Assembly: GCF_009729035.1 (NCBI RefSeq)
Contig: NZ_CP045483.1
Span: 1,200,001-1,264,000, forward strand
Direction of reading: 5' to 3'
Length of the DNA stretch: 64,000 bases
Source: Stygiolobus azoricus
GTDB taxonomy: Archaea > Thermoproteota > Thermoprotei_A > Sulfolobales > Sulfolobaceae
Within the stretch, counting starts at the first letter, position 1. Each line of letters starts with the position of its first letter. This document shows, piece after piece, positions 53,256 through 62,892 of the stretch. Position numbers and translations under genes: made by a program. The notes beneath the pieces are model-generated. The model had not been told where the DNA came from and ran no database searches. It was given only the letters and a program-made list of their open reading frames with translations.

Positions 53256-54013
53256 TTCGAAAGATGGAACTTATGAGAAACTAATGGAATTAAAGAAAGA
53301 ATATAATCTCAAAGTTTATAGATTAAGATCATCGAGAGGAAAAGGAAGAGCCTATGCGTTAGAACAATGCCCAGAAAACTCAATAACCGCATACTTTGAT
53401 CTAGACACCTATTATAATCAGAACTTTCACATTACTATAAAATCTGGGTTGAAAGAATTAGTCATATTTGGTCCAGTAATGACTTATATAAATTCCAAAG
53501 AAGATATTCTTAAATCTGGAAACTGGAAAGATTTGAACTATGGAGAGGATATAGAATTTCTAAGCAGACAGAAAATCTCTATAACTTTTCCATTGATTAT
53601 AGGCAAAAATGAAGACGTAATAACAAATAATCTTTTTATAGAAAGAGAAAAAAGATACGCTAAGTTTTGGAAAATAAGAATGCTAAAAAATGTAATTGAT
53701 ATATATAGGGGTTTGGCAATAAAATACAGTGATTTGATTTCTATATATCCATATGTTAAAAAATATGGTATTATTCTATATTTCTTATATTTATTATCCA
53801 AAGTTAAAGGTCAAATATAAAAACGCTAATCCAAATAATTACGTATATTTTTATAAAAAAGTTATAGATACCATTTCAGATCCCAGAGAATATTTGAATA
53901 ATTTAGATATAAATAACGTTAACATTACTTTATCTAGATACGTGTATAATTATTTAGAAAAATATGGCGTTATAAACCATAATATAATAAAATATATATC
54001 GATAATACCATGA
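53146..54013 (+). pseudogene. GT2-type glycosyltransferase, variable copy 2, frameshifted near its 3' end
   Basis: The first frame (53146-53820) encodes 224 residues with the GT2 core (MTSICVYGTVFNNVNTVEES, DIVIVDNYSKDGTYEKLMEL, ITAYFDLDTYYNQNF). It stops at SKVKGQI, where copy 1 continues SKTKKSKRFCNKYANP. A second frame, open 53753-54013, continues PKLKVKYKNANPNNYVYFYK and so on, so a one-base shift near 53800 separates a C-terminal part of about 65 residues. The truncated protein still has the whole catalytic domain and could be active. Confidence 0.7.
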
Positions 54014-54088
54014 GTAATATTTTTATTTAACCTTGTATACCTCTCGCTAAGTAACGAAAAATGTTTTAAGACTGCTCAAGAATATCTC

Positions 54089-56572
54089 ATGATGCTTAGT
54101 ACTCATCATAAGTACAGCAAATTGACATTCCTATTATTATGGATATTCTCGTTTATTCCTATATCTGGCTATCTTTTTGGTAATGGATATCTAAACTATT
54201 ACGGGCCTCAGTTTCCTTTTTTCTCTGGATATGAAGTTAAATATCTTTATACTCTATTTGTGTATACCCCTGAGACTGGGATTTCTCCTAGCGTTCTAAG
54301 TATTCTATATCTATTTATGTATATTATACCTAGCAATAATATTATCATATTAGCTAAAATATTTCTAATAATAATATTTAGCGTAATATACGTTATATTA
54401 TGGAAATTAACTGACATAATCCTGAATACTTTAAATATACACAATCTTGCAGTAAAAATATTGCTAATATTATTTTTCTATTTAATACCTCTTTACATGC
54501 AATTAATTGCTTCTGACTGGTTTAATGTAATTTTAGGAATACTCTCATTATCTTATGTATTGACAAATCTTATAAATATACAACTCAACAACGTTAGCCT
54601 TACTAGAAAAAATATTGCTTTATCTGGTATAGCCTTAGGATTTTCTGCAATGATGGATCCAAGATTTTACATTTGGTTTATCTACATCGCAATTATATTT
54701 TTACTATATACTATCTTTGCTGATAGAAAATCATTTAGAAATATTATTAAAGGTCTAATAGGTATATTTGTTACATCTTTACCTTTTGTATTTTACGTAT
54801 ACTACATATTTATATATCCGTCTCTTATTACAGTTCCAATAAGTAAAGCAGTAAGCTTTCCCGCATTAAGACCTGATAGTCTATCTTATATATCAGGGTT
54901 TTCCCAAAATGCAGATTTTATAAATTTTTTAACATTTATAAGTAGTTGGTGGCCCTCAGTTATTCCATCTTCACCTTCTATACTTTTTTATCCTAGAGAC
55001 AAATGGTTTTACTTACCAGCCTATGGGTTTAATGACCAAATTCTTTTACCAAATGACTTACTATCGTATATATGGCTTTCTTCTCTATTCATTTTTATTA
55101 CTATAGTGTTTATTAGTATTTTTGATAAGTCTAGAAGAAAAATATCTTCAGAATTATTATTGGCTCTTCTATTTATGATAGGCGTAGAAAGTGGAACTAA
55201 CTTTCCACTTATTGACTTTACATATATATTTGACGTCCTTCCTTCAAAGTTACCAGTAATTGGAGGAATAATGTCTACAGCATTTGCAATTCCGTTTTAC
55301 GCAGAGTGGACTAATATCTCACTATCTTTAATATTAGCAGCAATAGGCTTCAATTATATAATTACCTTTTTCAAGAAAGTCAAAACGAGATACATAATAG
55401 CAGTTGTATTAATCCTGATTATGAGTTTTGCTAGCTGGCAATACTTTAATGGAACACTTTATCCTAGTCAAGATACTAGGTCATTCCCTGGAAATAGTAT
55501 ATCCTTAGAAGGATATTACTATCCTTTAAATCCTCCACCTCAATGGGTTCACGTAATGAATATCTTATCAACCTCTAACGCAGGAGTAGCGTATGTAGGT
55601 GAAATAGGGTTCAGCGAGAAGTGGACAAATTATCAATTCATTTCATATTCTCCTCCCCTTATGCCGGGCTACGTTACAATCTCTCCTCCACCTATTACTA
55701 ACGTTAATCAGACTCCTTTAGCTTACGATATTGCAGGAATAAAGTACTTATTCATAGACAATACTTCTTATATCCCCTTAAGTAATTCCTTCATTTACTC
55801 TTATGTGAATAACTCTGGACTAAAAGTGGTTTACGCAAAAGGTGACGTATACTTACTTGAACAGCCAAATGCTTCAGTATTTAGGGAAGCTAAAATGGGC
55901 ATTTATTTCAATTCAACTAATGAAACTGTTCTATTTAAGGCTGAATGTTTACTTTATCCCTTACTTAACTACACTCCTGCCATAATTAGTCCAGAAAAAA
56001 CTAACAATACTATAACAATGCTACTTAATCCTTCTATAGTTAACGAGAATTATATCTCATTATTTAACGATAGTAAAAACGTAACGATTCTCCAAGGATC
56101 TTATATAATCAATCATGAGGGAAATATAATTCACGAGACTATACTCAGTGAGAAAGATATAACTGTAAAACCTTGGACTATAATAATTCCAGAAAAACTA
56201 AATCTGTCCGATTTTGTGTCTGTGCCAATTAATTTCTCCTTCAATCAGTTAATGGCAGAATTTGAAGTAAATAGTAATCCTTCTTACATAGTGGAAACAT
56301 CTTTACCTTTACCTTATGGTGGAATTGAAGTAAATAACGGAAAGATTTTAGGCTTAAACGGTTTTGGCCAATATGTTTTTGAATCTAACGGTAGGCTAAC
56401 AATTTCAATAAAGCTAGGTTTTATAACTAATTTACTAATAACTGCAGTAGATATTTTCTTCTATGCGCTGTTCATTTATTTCATCATTTACAAGAGCTTT
56501 TTTAATGGTAAAATCGTAGAGGTTATTAATAATGCTATCATTAGGATTAGCAGACTCAAGAGCAATAAGTAA
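54089..56572 (+). CDS. Large polytopic membrane protein with C-terminal extracellular domain
   Basis: This 827-residue protein has about ten to twelve hydrophobic helices in the first 440 residues. A long extracellular beta-type domain with many NxS/T sequons follows (about 450-780), then a final helix (FITNLLITAVDIFFYALFIYFIIY) and a basic tail. GNGYLNYYGPQFPFFSGYEV after helix 1 and ALGFSAMMDPRFYIWF in the middle are conserved-looking loops; the second is shared with the truncated protein at 48454. This layout resembles GT-C glycosyltransferases or YfhO-like proteins that use lipid-linked sugars, but no diagnostic D-D/E-D motif can be named with confidence. Context supports a glycan role. 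Confidence 0.55.
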   Translation: MMLSTHHKYSKLTFLLLWIFSFIPISGYLFGNGYLNYYGPQFPFFSGYEVKYLYTLFVYTPETGISPSVLSILYLFMYIIPSNNIIILAKIFLIIIFSVIYVILWKLTDIILNTLNIHNLAVKILLILFFYLIPLYMQLIASDWFNVILGILSLSYVLTNLINIQLNNVSLTRKNIALSGIALGFSAMMDPRFYIWFIYIAIIFLLYTIFADRKSFRNIIKGLIGIFVTSLPFVFYVYYIFIYPSLITVPISKAVSFPALRPDSLSYISGFSQNADFINFLTFISSWWPSVIPSSPSILFYPRDKWFYLPAYGFNDQILLPNDLLSYIWLSSLFIFITIVFISIFDKSRRKISSELLLALLFMIGVESGTNFPLIDFTYIFDVLPSKLPVIGGIMSTAFAIPFYAEWTNISLSLILAAIGFNYIITFFKKVKTRYIIAVVLILIMSFASWQYFNGTLYPSQDTRSFPGNSISLEGYYYPLNPPPQWVHVMNILSTSNAGVAYVGEIGFSEKWTNYQFISYSPPLMPGYVTISPPPITNVNQTPLAYDIAGIKYLFIDNTSYIPLSNSFIYSYVNNSGLKVVYAKGDVYLLEQPNASVFREAKMGIYFNSTNETVLFKAECLLYPLLNYTPAIISPEKTNNTITMLLNPSIVNENYISLFNDSKNVTILQGSYIINHEGNIIHETILSEKDITVKPWTIIIPEKLNLSDFVSVPINFSFNQLMAEFEVNSNPSYIVETSLPLPYGGIEVNNGKILGLNGFGQYVFESNGRLTISIKLGFITNLLITAVDIFFYALFIYFIIYKSFFNGKIVEVINNAIIRISRLKSNK

Positions 56573-56941
56573 ACTTAATGCTGGTTCAGAAAGGCATGTG
56601 AGAGAGTAATTAAACGTTTTTCCATAAATTCTTTATTATTTACCTACTCACTCATTTGTTGACGTTTCTGAAGAACAGCTTAAGAAGAAAAATGATGGAA
56701 AAGCCTAATCACGTCTAGGGTTGGGGATAAACCGCTCACAGAGGAACCCTCGACTCTGTAAGGTAGAGAGGAGTAGATGATGATATGAATATTTGGACTT
56801 ATTAACTAAATTGGAATGTAGTTAATGTTATTTAAAAATAGTGATTGACTTATTTTCTCTTTCCTTCCGCTGCATTACATACGCCTTGCTTGTCAACCTT
56901 AAGTTTTAAAGCTAAAACACATAAACTTTAGTAAAACATTG
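56573..56941. other. Intergenic region with an IS200/IS605-like right end
   Basis: At 56741-56779 the plus strand reads GAGGAACCCTCGACTCTGTA then AGGTAGAGAGGAG, similar to the remnant at 19276-19318. No gene is seen. Confidence 0.4.
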
Positions 56942-57967
56942 TCATAACCTTCTTATTATTTTGTAGATTGCTTTCTTTTCCATTTCGGCTGCTTTTTCCC
57001 AGCTTAAACTTTTAGCAAATTCCCTACTTTTCTCTCCTATAGACTTCCTTAGATTCTCATCTTTTAATAATTTAATAACTTCTTCAGCAAAAGAATCAAC
57101 GTCAGGAAATTTTACTTTTATTGCAACAGAGTATCTTTCACTCCATTTTAAATCCCAAGTAACTACGGGTAAATAGGATGCTAAAGCCTCAGCAACTGCT
57201 AAAGCAAAACCTTCATATAGAGAAGGAAAGACAAAGACTTTAGACTTTGCAAGTAATTCAATTTTCTCCTTCTCGCTCACAAAACCGTAATAAACGGAAT
57301 TTTTAGGAATTTCACTCCATCCTTTCCCTATAATGCAAAGCTTAGCGTTAATTCTCTCGTTAACTTTATTCCATATTTGAAATAAATACTTTGAGCCCTT
57401 CCTCTCGCCATAATTTCCTACAAAAATTCCGTCACATATTTTCTCATCTGACGTGTGATATTCCTCAATGTTAACTCCGTTAGTAGAAGTTAATATGATC
57501 TTGTCGGGAAAGAGCTTTTTAAGTTCCTCATATACCTCTGGATTATCCAGGCAAATAATCCCTTTACTTTTTGCAATAACACTACGCAAAAATCGACTTT
57601 CTCTTATCTCTTCAGTAACGTGATGAACTACTACAATAAAAGGCTTCCGTGAAAATAGGGATAATAACCAAGTATAATAAACGCTTAATGAATATCCACT
57701 ATAGCTTATTAAAACGTCTGCTTTCCTAGCGTATTTAAGGCAATTGAAGAACCCTTTCAAGTAGGTTTTTCTATCAGTACTTGATGATCTAACTAAGTAA
57801 AATTTTGAGAGTAAAGGAGATATTTCTGGATCTACTTGTGGCAAGGTTCTTTCGTCTACACATAAATAAACTTCTTCCCCTATTCTACTGTAAACTTCGA
57901 GCGTCCTCCTCATTGCACCGAGGAATTCCTTACCGAACCTCATAGGAGGAGATATTAAAATCCTCAT
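56942..57967 (-). CDS. GT4-type glycosyltransferase
   Basis: This 341-residue GT-B enzyme starts [20 protein letters not shown]. The middle has the acceptor-side strand [20 protein letters not shown] and [20 protein letters not shown]. The donor half includes [20 protein letters not shown] and [29 protein letters not shown] with E-x7-E (about 257-265). It probably acts in the surface-glycan pathway. Confidence 0.85.
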   Translation of the reverse strand: MRILISPPMRFGKEFLGAMRRTLEVYSRIGEEVYLCVDERTLPQVDPEISPLLSKFYLVRSSSTDRKTYLKGFFNCLKYARKADVLISYSGYSLSVYYTWLLSLFSRKPFIVVVHHVTEEIRESRFLRSVIAKSKGIICLDNPEVYEELKKLFPDKIILTSTNGVNIEEYHTSDEKICDGIFVGNYGERKGSKYLFQIWNKVNERINAKLCIIGKGWSEIPKNSVYYGFVSEKEKIELLAKSKVFVFPSLYEGFALAVAEALASYLPVVTWDLKWSERYSVAIKVKFPDVDSFAEEVIKLLKDENLRKSIGEKSREFAKSLSWEKAAEMEKKAIYKIIRRL

Positions 57968-58223
57968 TACTATTGTCTCTAAAGTGAAATATTATAAGAG
58001 TTCTTCGCTCTATATTTCATTTAACAGATGCACTTCTATATCGCGTATCACAAGGTTCCAACTTATCATTTTAAATATGAAAATTTATTATATTTAGTAA
58101 AATCTGAAACTATAACTAGGACGTAATTAGTATCACAAATATAGTAACATCAAATACTGAATTATCAAATTCGTACACTTTACATTCAAATAATTTAACT
58201 ACTTTTATAATAAGCAGAATTAA

Positions 58224-59444
58224 TTAAGATGTATTTAATGAATCTTTTATAATTTTTGCAATATTTTCTGCAACGTTATCCCAATTATGAAACTCTATAA
58301 ACGCGTCAACTCTTTTATCATGTATTGCCTCTTGTAACTTACCAGTTTTAAGCTCACTCTCTACCTCATCAGCGAATTTTCTTATATCTCCTTCTTTCAC
58401 GAATTTCACAGCAGGTACGTCCTTGAATACAGAATACACGGTAGGTATAGAATAAGCTATTACTGGAGTTCCTAATGCTAACGATTCTAAAATTGTAATG
58501 GAAAACCCGTCAGCTAACGACGGGTATATAAGAAGTTTTGCTCTAGACACTGTAGCGTAAAGCTCTCTCCTATCTAAAAAGCCCAAATACTCCACGTCTA
58601 ACCCATTATCTTTTATGTAGTTGAAGAAGAGCTTCTTGAATTTATCATAAAGAAATTTCCCTGCAACCTTTGCTTTTATTGATATACCTCTCTTCTTAAG
58701 TAAATTGATTATGTAAAGAAAGTTTAGAATACCCTTAGGTGGGATTAAAGTAGTCCAGAAGACAACATAATCCTCCTTCTTATTAGTTCTATATTGCAGT
58801 AATTCTTTATCTACTCCATTTCCAGGGTATAAAACGTACTTCTTTGAATTTTTTATATTCACAGAATCTAGCGTACCTTTACTTACTGCAGCTACGAAGC
58901 TTAAGTGCCTCGATTTGCGCAGGTAATAAGCTTTAATTCTCGTTAGCAAATAAAGTCCTATCGATCTCTTTAGAAAATAATCTAAGGATTGTAAAAAGAA
59001 CGGACGTAGAGTATAATACGTGTAAAACACAGATTGAGAAAAAGAATATAATGGTACATGAAGCGTTAAACCTAGAGGTATTCCTACCTTGTTTGAAATG
59101 AAAATGCTCTCGGGAGTAGTATAATCTGGATCATAAATAAAATCAGAATCTACTTTCTCCACTTTTTCCACATACTTATTATACACGGAGGAAGAATAAG
59201 GTAAGAAGGAAGGTTTCAAGTTACGAAATTCCGACAAAGAGATAACAAAATCTGGAATTTCTATGCCAAGTTTTCTTATATTTTCGATCTCCTCATTTAC
59301 CCTATCATTATTTATGAAAAAATTTATGGAGGGAATAAATTCTACCTTAAAGTAATTTACAAGTCTTTTAACTACATTTCTAACATGAACACTCCCTCCA
59401 GTGTAGTTTGACCTTAATCCTGAGGTTACTACTGTTATCTTCAC
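58224..59444 (-). CDS. GT4-type glycosyltransferase with Asp in place of the first motif Glu
   Basis: This 406-residue enzyme begins MKITVVTSGLRSNYTGGSVH, with an N-terminal Gly-Gly loop for the acceptor side. VAAVSKGTLDSVNIKNSKKY and VLYPGNGVDKELLQYR mark the domain boundary. AKVAGKFLYDKFKKLFFN and AKLLIYPSLADGFSITILESLALGTPVIAYS form the donor site, where the usual E-x7-E is D-x7-E. It is divergent from the GT4 gene at 59481 (36 bp apart), so they share a promoter region. Confidence 0.85.
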   Translation of the reverse strand: MKITVVTSGLRSNYTGGSVHVRNVVKRLVNYFKVEFIPSINFFINNDRVNEEIENIRKLGIEIPDFVISLSEFRNLKPSFLPYSSSVYNKYVEKVEKVDSDFIYDPDYTTPESIFISNKVGIPLGLTLHVPLYSFSQSVFYTYYTLRPFFLQSLDYFLKRSIGLYLLTRIKAYYLRKSRHLSFVAAVSKGTLDSVNIKNSKKYVLYPGNGVDKELLQYRTNKKEDYVVFWTTLIPPKGILNFLYIINLLKKRGISIKAKVAGKFLYDKFKKLFFNYIKDNGLDVEYLGFLDRRELYATVSRAKLLIYPSLADGFSITILESLALGTPVIAYSIPTVYSVFKDVPAVKFVKEGDIRKFADEVESELKTGKLQEAIHDKRVDAFIEFHNWDNVAENIAKIIKDSLNTS

Positions 59445-59480
59445 GAACAGCTTTATTGACTATAGGAATTAATAAATTCT

Positions 59481-60488
59481 GTGAAAGTACTATTAATAGC
59501 AGGAAAGGACGACTTTAATGAAGACGTAAGTAAAGTTACTGGAATAGGAAGATACGTTAGAGAAGTTTATAGAGGACTAAAAAAGCAAATAGACGTGGAG
59601 CCTTACCCTCTTTTTGATTATTCTTCAATCTTCTCTTCAGTAAATAGCGTGATAAAAGGAATTTTTCACGACTACTCTGGTTACGATATAATTCATTTAC
59701 TTTCCCCCAAACCTTTCTTCCCTCTGAGAAAAGGTAAGGCTAAATGGTTAACTACAGTACATGACCTCTTCTTTCTTAAGTATAGGGAATCAAAACCATC
59801 ACCTTATATGCAGAAGGTTTACTTGAAGAGTATATTAAACTCTGACGCATTAATTGTAGTTTCTAGTTTAGTTAAAGACGACGTAGAAAAATTAGGTTAT
59901 AAAAAGAAGATTTTCGTAGTGAATCCTGGAATAGGAGATGAGTTCTTTACTAAGCCTTTGGCAAGATATGAAAAGCGTGACGTAATAAAGTTAGGTTATA
60001 TTGGAAAGTTAGATAGTGAGAGAAAGGATGTAATTAGAGGGATAAAAGTCTTTAGAAAAATAAAGGAAAAGAACGTAATATTCGAGCTTTGGGGAAGTTA
60101 TAATCCTAATAGTGAGATTTTTAAGAAAATAAAAGAGGAAAGCGAGAAAGACCCTAGAATCAAGATCATGGGACCTGCACCAGATGAGAAATTAGTTGAA
60201 ATTTACGATTCCTTTGATGCATTCTTCTTCCCTACAAAAGAGGAAGGCTTTGGGTTACCTATAGTTGAGGCACAAGCAAGAGGTGTTCCAGTAATACTGT
60301 TCAAAGATGCAAGAATCCCAGATGAAGTTTGTGAAAATTGTATAAAAATTGATGAAGAACTTCCTCCACTAGATTATATAAAATCTTTTAAGGAAAAATA
60401 TTATGATAAGCTAAGAAATAGCATGAGGAAGTTCTCTTGGGAAAACTCTATCAGGAAAATAATAAATGTTTATACTAATTTGATATAA
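59481..60488 (+). CDS. GT4-type glycosyltransferase
   Basis: This 335-residue enzyme (GTG start at 59481) has VTGIGRYVREVYRGLKKQID (N-terminal Gly-rich loop and helix), DIIHLLSPKPFFPLRKGKAK, WLTTVHDLFFLKYRE with the usual V-H-D, NSDALIVVSSLVKDDVEKLG, and FDAFFFPTKEEGFGLPIVEAQARGVPVILF with E-x7-E. The pattern resembles mannosyl- or rhamnosyltransferases of the GT4 class. It is divergent from the gene at 58224. Confidence 0.85.
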   Translation: MKVLLIAGKDDFNEDVSKVTGIGRYVREVYRGLKKQIDVEPYPLFDYSSIFSSVNSVIKGIFHDYSGYDIIHLLSPKPFFPLRKGKAKWLTTVHDLFFLKYRESKPSPYMQKVYLKSILNSDALIVVSSLVKDDVEKLGYKKKIFVVNPGIGDEFFTKPLARYEKRDVIKLGYIGKLDSERKDVIRGIKVFRKIKEKNVIFELWGSYNPNSEIFKKIKEESEKDPRIKIMGPAPDEKLVEIYDSFDAFFFPTKEEGFGLPIVEAQARGVPVILFKDARIPDEVCENCIKIDEELPPLDYIKSFKEKYYDKLRNSMRKFSWENSIRKIINVYTNLI

Positions 60489-60628
60489 ATCCTAATATAC
60501 TATATCTTGTTACTTTTCTAGTACTACAATATCTCTAATCATGATTCAATAAATTTTGTAATTTCAAAATAATGAGAGGTCTAAATCGTATCTAGTTAAA
60601 AATAAAAAACTGATTCTGGATAGGTTGT

Positions 60629-61681
60629 ATGATGAAAACTGCCGTAATTGTTACTGTTTATAAGCGTTATAATTATGTTAATGAGGCTATAAATTCAGTA
60701 TTACATCAGACAGTATTACCGGATCAAATAGTCGTGGTAACTGATAATACAAAAATTATTGAAAATTCTCAAAATTTTCATAATCTAACAACAATTGAAG
60801 CTAATTATCCTGATTATGGAAAAAAGATAGTGCAGGCAATAAATAGCCTTGATGATGACATAGATATAGTATTTTTTCTAGAAGATGATGACATTTTTGA
60901 TAAATATAAAATAGAGTATATAAAACGAATTTTTGAACGAAATAATAATTTAGTTATGATTCATAATCTTCAAAAATACATAGATATTAACGGGAAAGAA
61001 ATCAACAATTCTTTTACAAAAAGTATTGAAGAAACTCAACCACAAGAGGACACTATTATAAATTTAGATAACATATTTGTGTTAATCAATCGTTATCCAT
61101 TTCTAGGTTTTAATATAAGTTCTATGAGTATTAAAAAAGATATACTAGATAAATATAAAAATTTTATAAATGAACTCAAAATTATGTTAGATACCTCTCT
61201 TTTATTTATTTCAGTGTTAGAAGGTAATGTATTACACATTTCAAATCGTTTGACATATTTTAGAATAGGATCTGGAATAAGCTCATATGGGAATATTACT
61301 AATTACACTGATTTTCTTAAAAACCAACATAAAATCATTTGTTTACAAAATAAAATTTTAGAAGATTTAAGAAAATTGTATAAAATAGTCAAAAATTATG
61401 AAAGTTGTAGAAAAATTGTAGAACGTGGAATTCTGATTCATGAAACTGATCTATATTTATTAAATAATTATTTCAATTGCGACTATAAAGCTAGCACATC
61501 TTCATATACCTCATTATTATTTAGATGCATTAAATACTTGTTTAATAATGAGATATCTTTATCGGAATTTATTATTTATATGGCTAAATTAAATTTACCA
61601 TTAATTTATGGTAAGAAAAAATCTTCAGAATTAATTCTAAAAAGAAGATTTAAACAAATATTAGAATTGAATACAAAATAA
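60629..61681 (+). CDS. GT2-type glycosyltransferase
   Basis: This 350-residue enzyme starts MKTAVIVTVYKRYNYVNEAI (two ATG codons, 60629 and 60632) and has LHQTVLPDQIVVVTDNTKII and DIDIVFFLEDDDIFDKYKIE (about 74-93) with an E-D-D-D acidic cluster for metal. It is paralogous to the gene at 62893; the shared block EETQPQEDTIINLDN/EEITPHEDVLIDPFD follows the catalytic core. Base composition is even more AT-rich than the neighbours. It lies head-to-head with no gap to a convergent GT4 gene (stops at 61681/61682). Confidence 0.85.
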   Translation: MMKTAVIVTVYKRYNYVNEAINSVLHQTVLPDQIVVVTDNTKIIENSQNFHNLTTIEANYPDYGKKIVQAINSLDDDIDIVFFLEDDDIFDKYKIEYIKRIFERNNNLVMIHNLQKYIDINGKEINNSFTKSIEETQPQEDTIINLDNIFVLINRYPFLGFNISSMSIKKDILDKYKNFINELKIMLDTSLLFISVLEGNVLHISNRLTYFRIGSGISSYGNITNYTDFLKNQHKIICLQNKILEDLRKLYKIVKNYESCRKIVERGILIHETDLYLLNNYFNCDYKASTSSYTSLLFRCIKYLFNNEISLSEFIIYMAKLNLPLIYGKKKSSELILKRRFKQILELNTK

Positions 61682-62836
61682 TTATTCTTTTAATGCTTTT
61701 TCAAAGTTATCTACAGTTGAATTCCACGTAAATTTTTTAGCAGTTTCTAAACCATTTTCTATTAATCTTTCTCTTAACTTGTCATCTTGTAATACTTTCA
61801 ACAAATTATTAGCCAAGGAGTTAATGTCACCAGGTTGAGAAACCAAAGCATTAAAATTATTTATAGCATAATCCCTAGAACCTTTATTATCAGTCATGAC
61901 TACTGGAGTTCCACAAGCCATAGCCTCTAACGGGGGTAAACCAAAGCTTTCAGCATAAGAAGTGTGGAGAAAGGCGTCTGATGACGAATAAAGCTCCGCA
62001 AGAACTTCGTCAGATACGTTAGAAAATACTGAATATTCGAAGTCTAATCCTATGGACTTTGAATAATGCTTAACTAGACTTTTACTCCCTACAAGAACCG
62101 CGTGGATAGGCAACTTTTTATTAAGGTTCTTCAGAACCTCCATAGCTACCTCATCGCCCTTTAATCTTGAACCCCTTAATATTACCATAACCCTCTTCTT
62201 TCTATTTTGAGCATTTACACTTCTTGGTCTAAAAACGTTTAAATCGACTCCGGGGTGTGCTATAGTTACTTTCGCTGTAGGATTGTTTTCTACAATTAGT
62301 TGTTTAGCATAAGAAGAGACTGTTATAAAAGAGAAAGGTAATTTTAGCGATTGGTAAAAGATGTTTAAACCTAACTTTCCTTCATTTTCTTCAACCAGTT
62401 CTGGAAAGTCTTGCATCAAATAAAATGGGTTTTTATTTTGTGAAAACCAGACTGAAAATGCGGTCAAATAATAAGTCGCAACAGTAACGTCTGAGTCAAA
62501 GTTTCTGATCAACTCAGCTAATTCAAAAATGAAGTCCGGTCTTACGCCGAGCCTAAATGAAATTGCATAGAAAAAGTCACGAGGATTTATCTTAACACTT
62601 CTCAAAAACATATACTTATATATCTTGAACAGAGTGTACATTAACGAGCTAAATCTGTTCATATTCAATGGTCTATAAATAACTTCAGCCCTCAAATTTT
62701 TGAACCAACTATGATCTCCAGCCAAAGCCACTATTTTCACATCATGACCTTTATCCTTTAGCCCGTTAGCTACTTCAAAGATATATCTAACTCCACCCGC
62801 TAGTCCAGTGCCAATTAACGCGAACAAAATTTTCAT
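61682..62836 (-). CDS. GT4-type glycosyltransferase
   Basis: This 384-residue enzyme begins MKILFALIGTGLAGGVRYIF with a Gly-Gly acceptor loop and has FITVSSYAKQLIVENNPTAK, VTIAHPGVDLNVFRPRS, KKRVMVILRGSRLKGDEVAM and SSDAFLHTSYAESFGLPPLEAMACGTPVVMT with E-x7-E. This is a complete, typical GT4 enzyme. It is divergent from the GT2 gene at 62893. Confidence 0.88.
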   Translation of the reverse strand: MKILFALIGTGLAGGVRYIFEVANGLKDKGHDVKIVALAGDHSWFKNLRAEVIYRPLNMNRFSSLMYTLFKIYKYMFLRSVKINPRDFFYAISFRLGVRPDFIFELAELIRNFDSDVTVATYYLTAFSVWFSQNKNPFYLMQDFPELVEENEGKLGLNIFYQSLKLPFSFITVSSYAKQLIVENNPTAKVTIAHPGVDLNVFRPRSVNAQNRKKRVMVILRGSRLKGDEVAMEVLKNLNKKLPIHAVLVGSKSLVKHYSKSIGLDFEYSVFSNVSDEVLAELYSSSDAFLHTSYAESFGLPPLEAMACGTPVVMTDNKGSRDYAINNFNALVSQPGDINSLANNLLKVLQDDKLRERLIENGLETAKKFTWNSTVDNFEKALKE

Positions 62837-62892
62837 AAATTAATCTAAGGGAACCAATAAAAATTATTAACCGCTTATGAATTCTATCCCTA

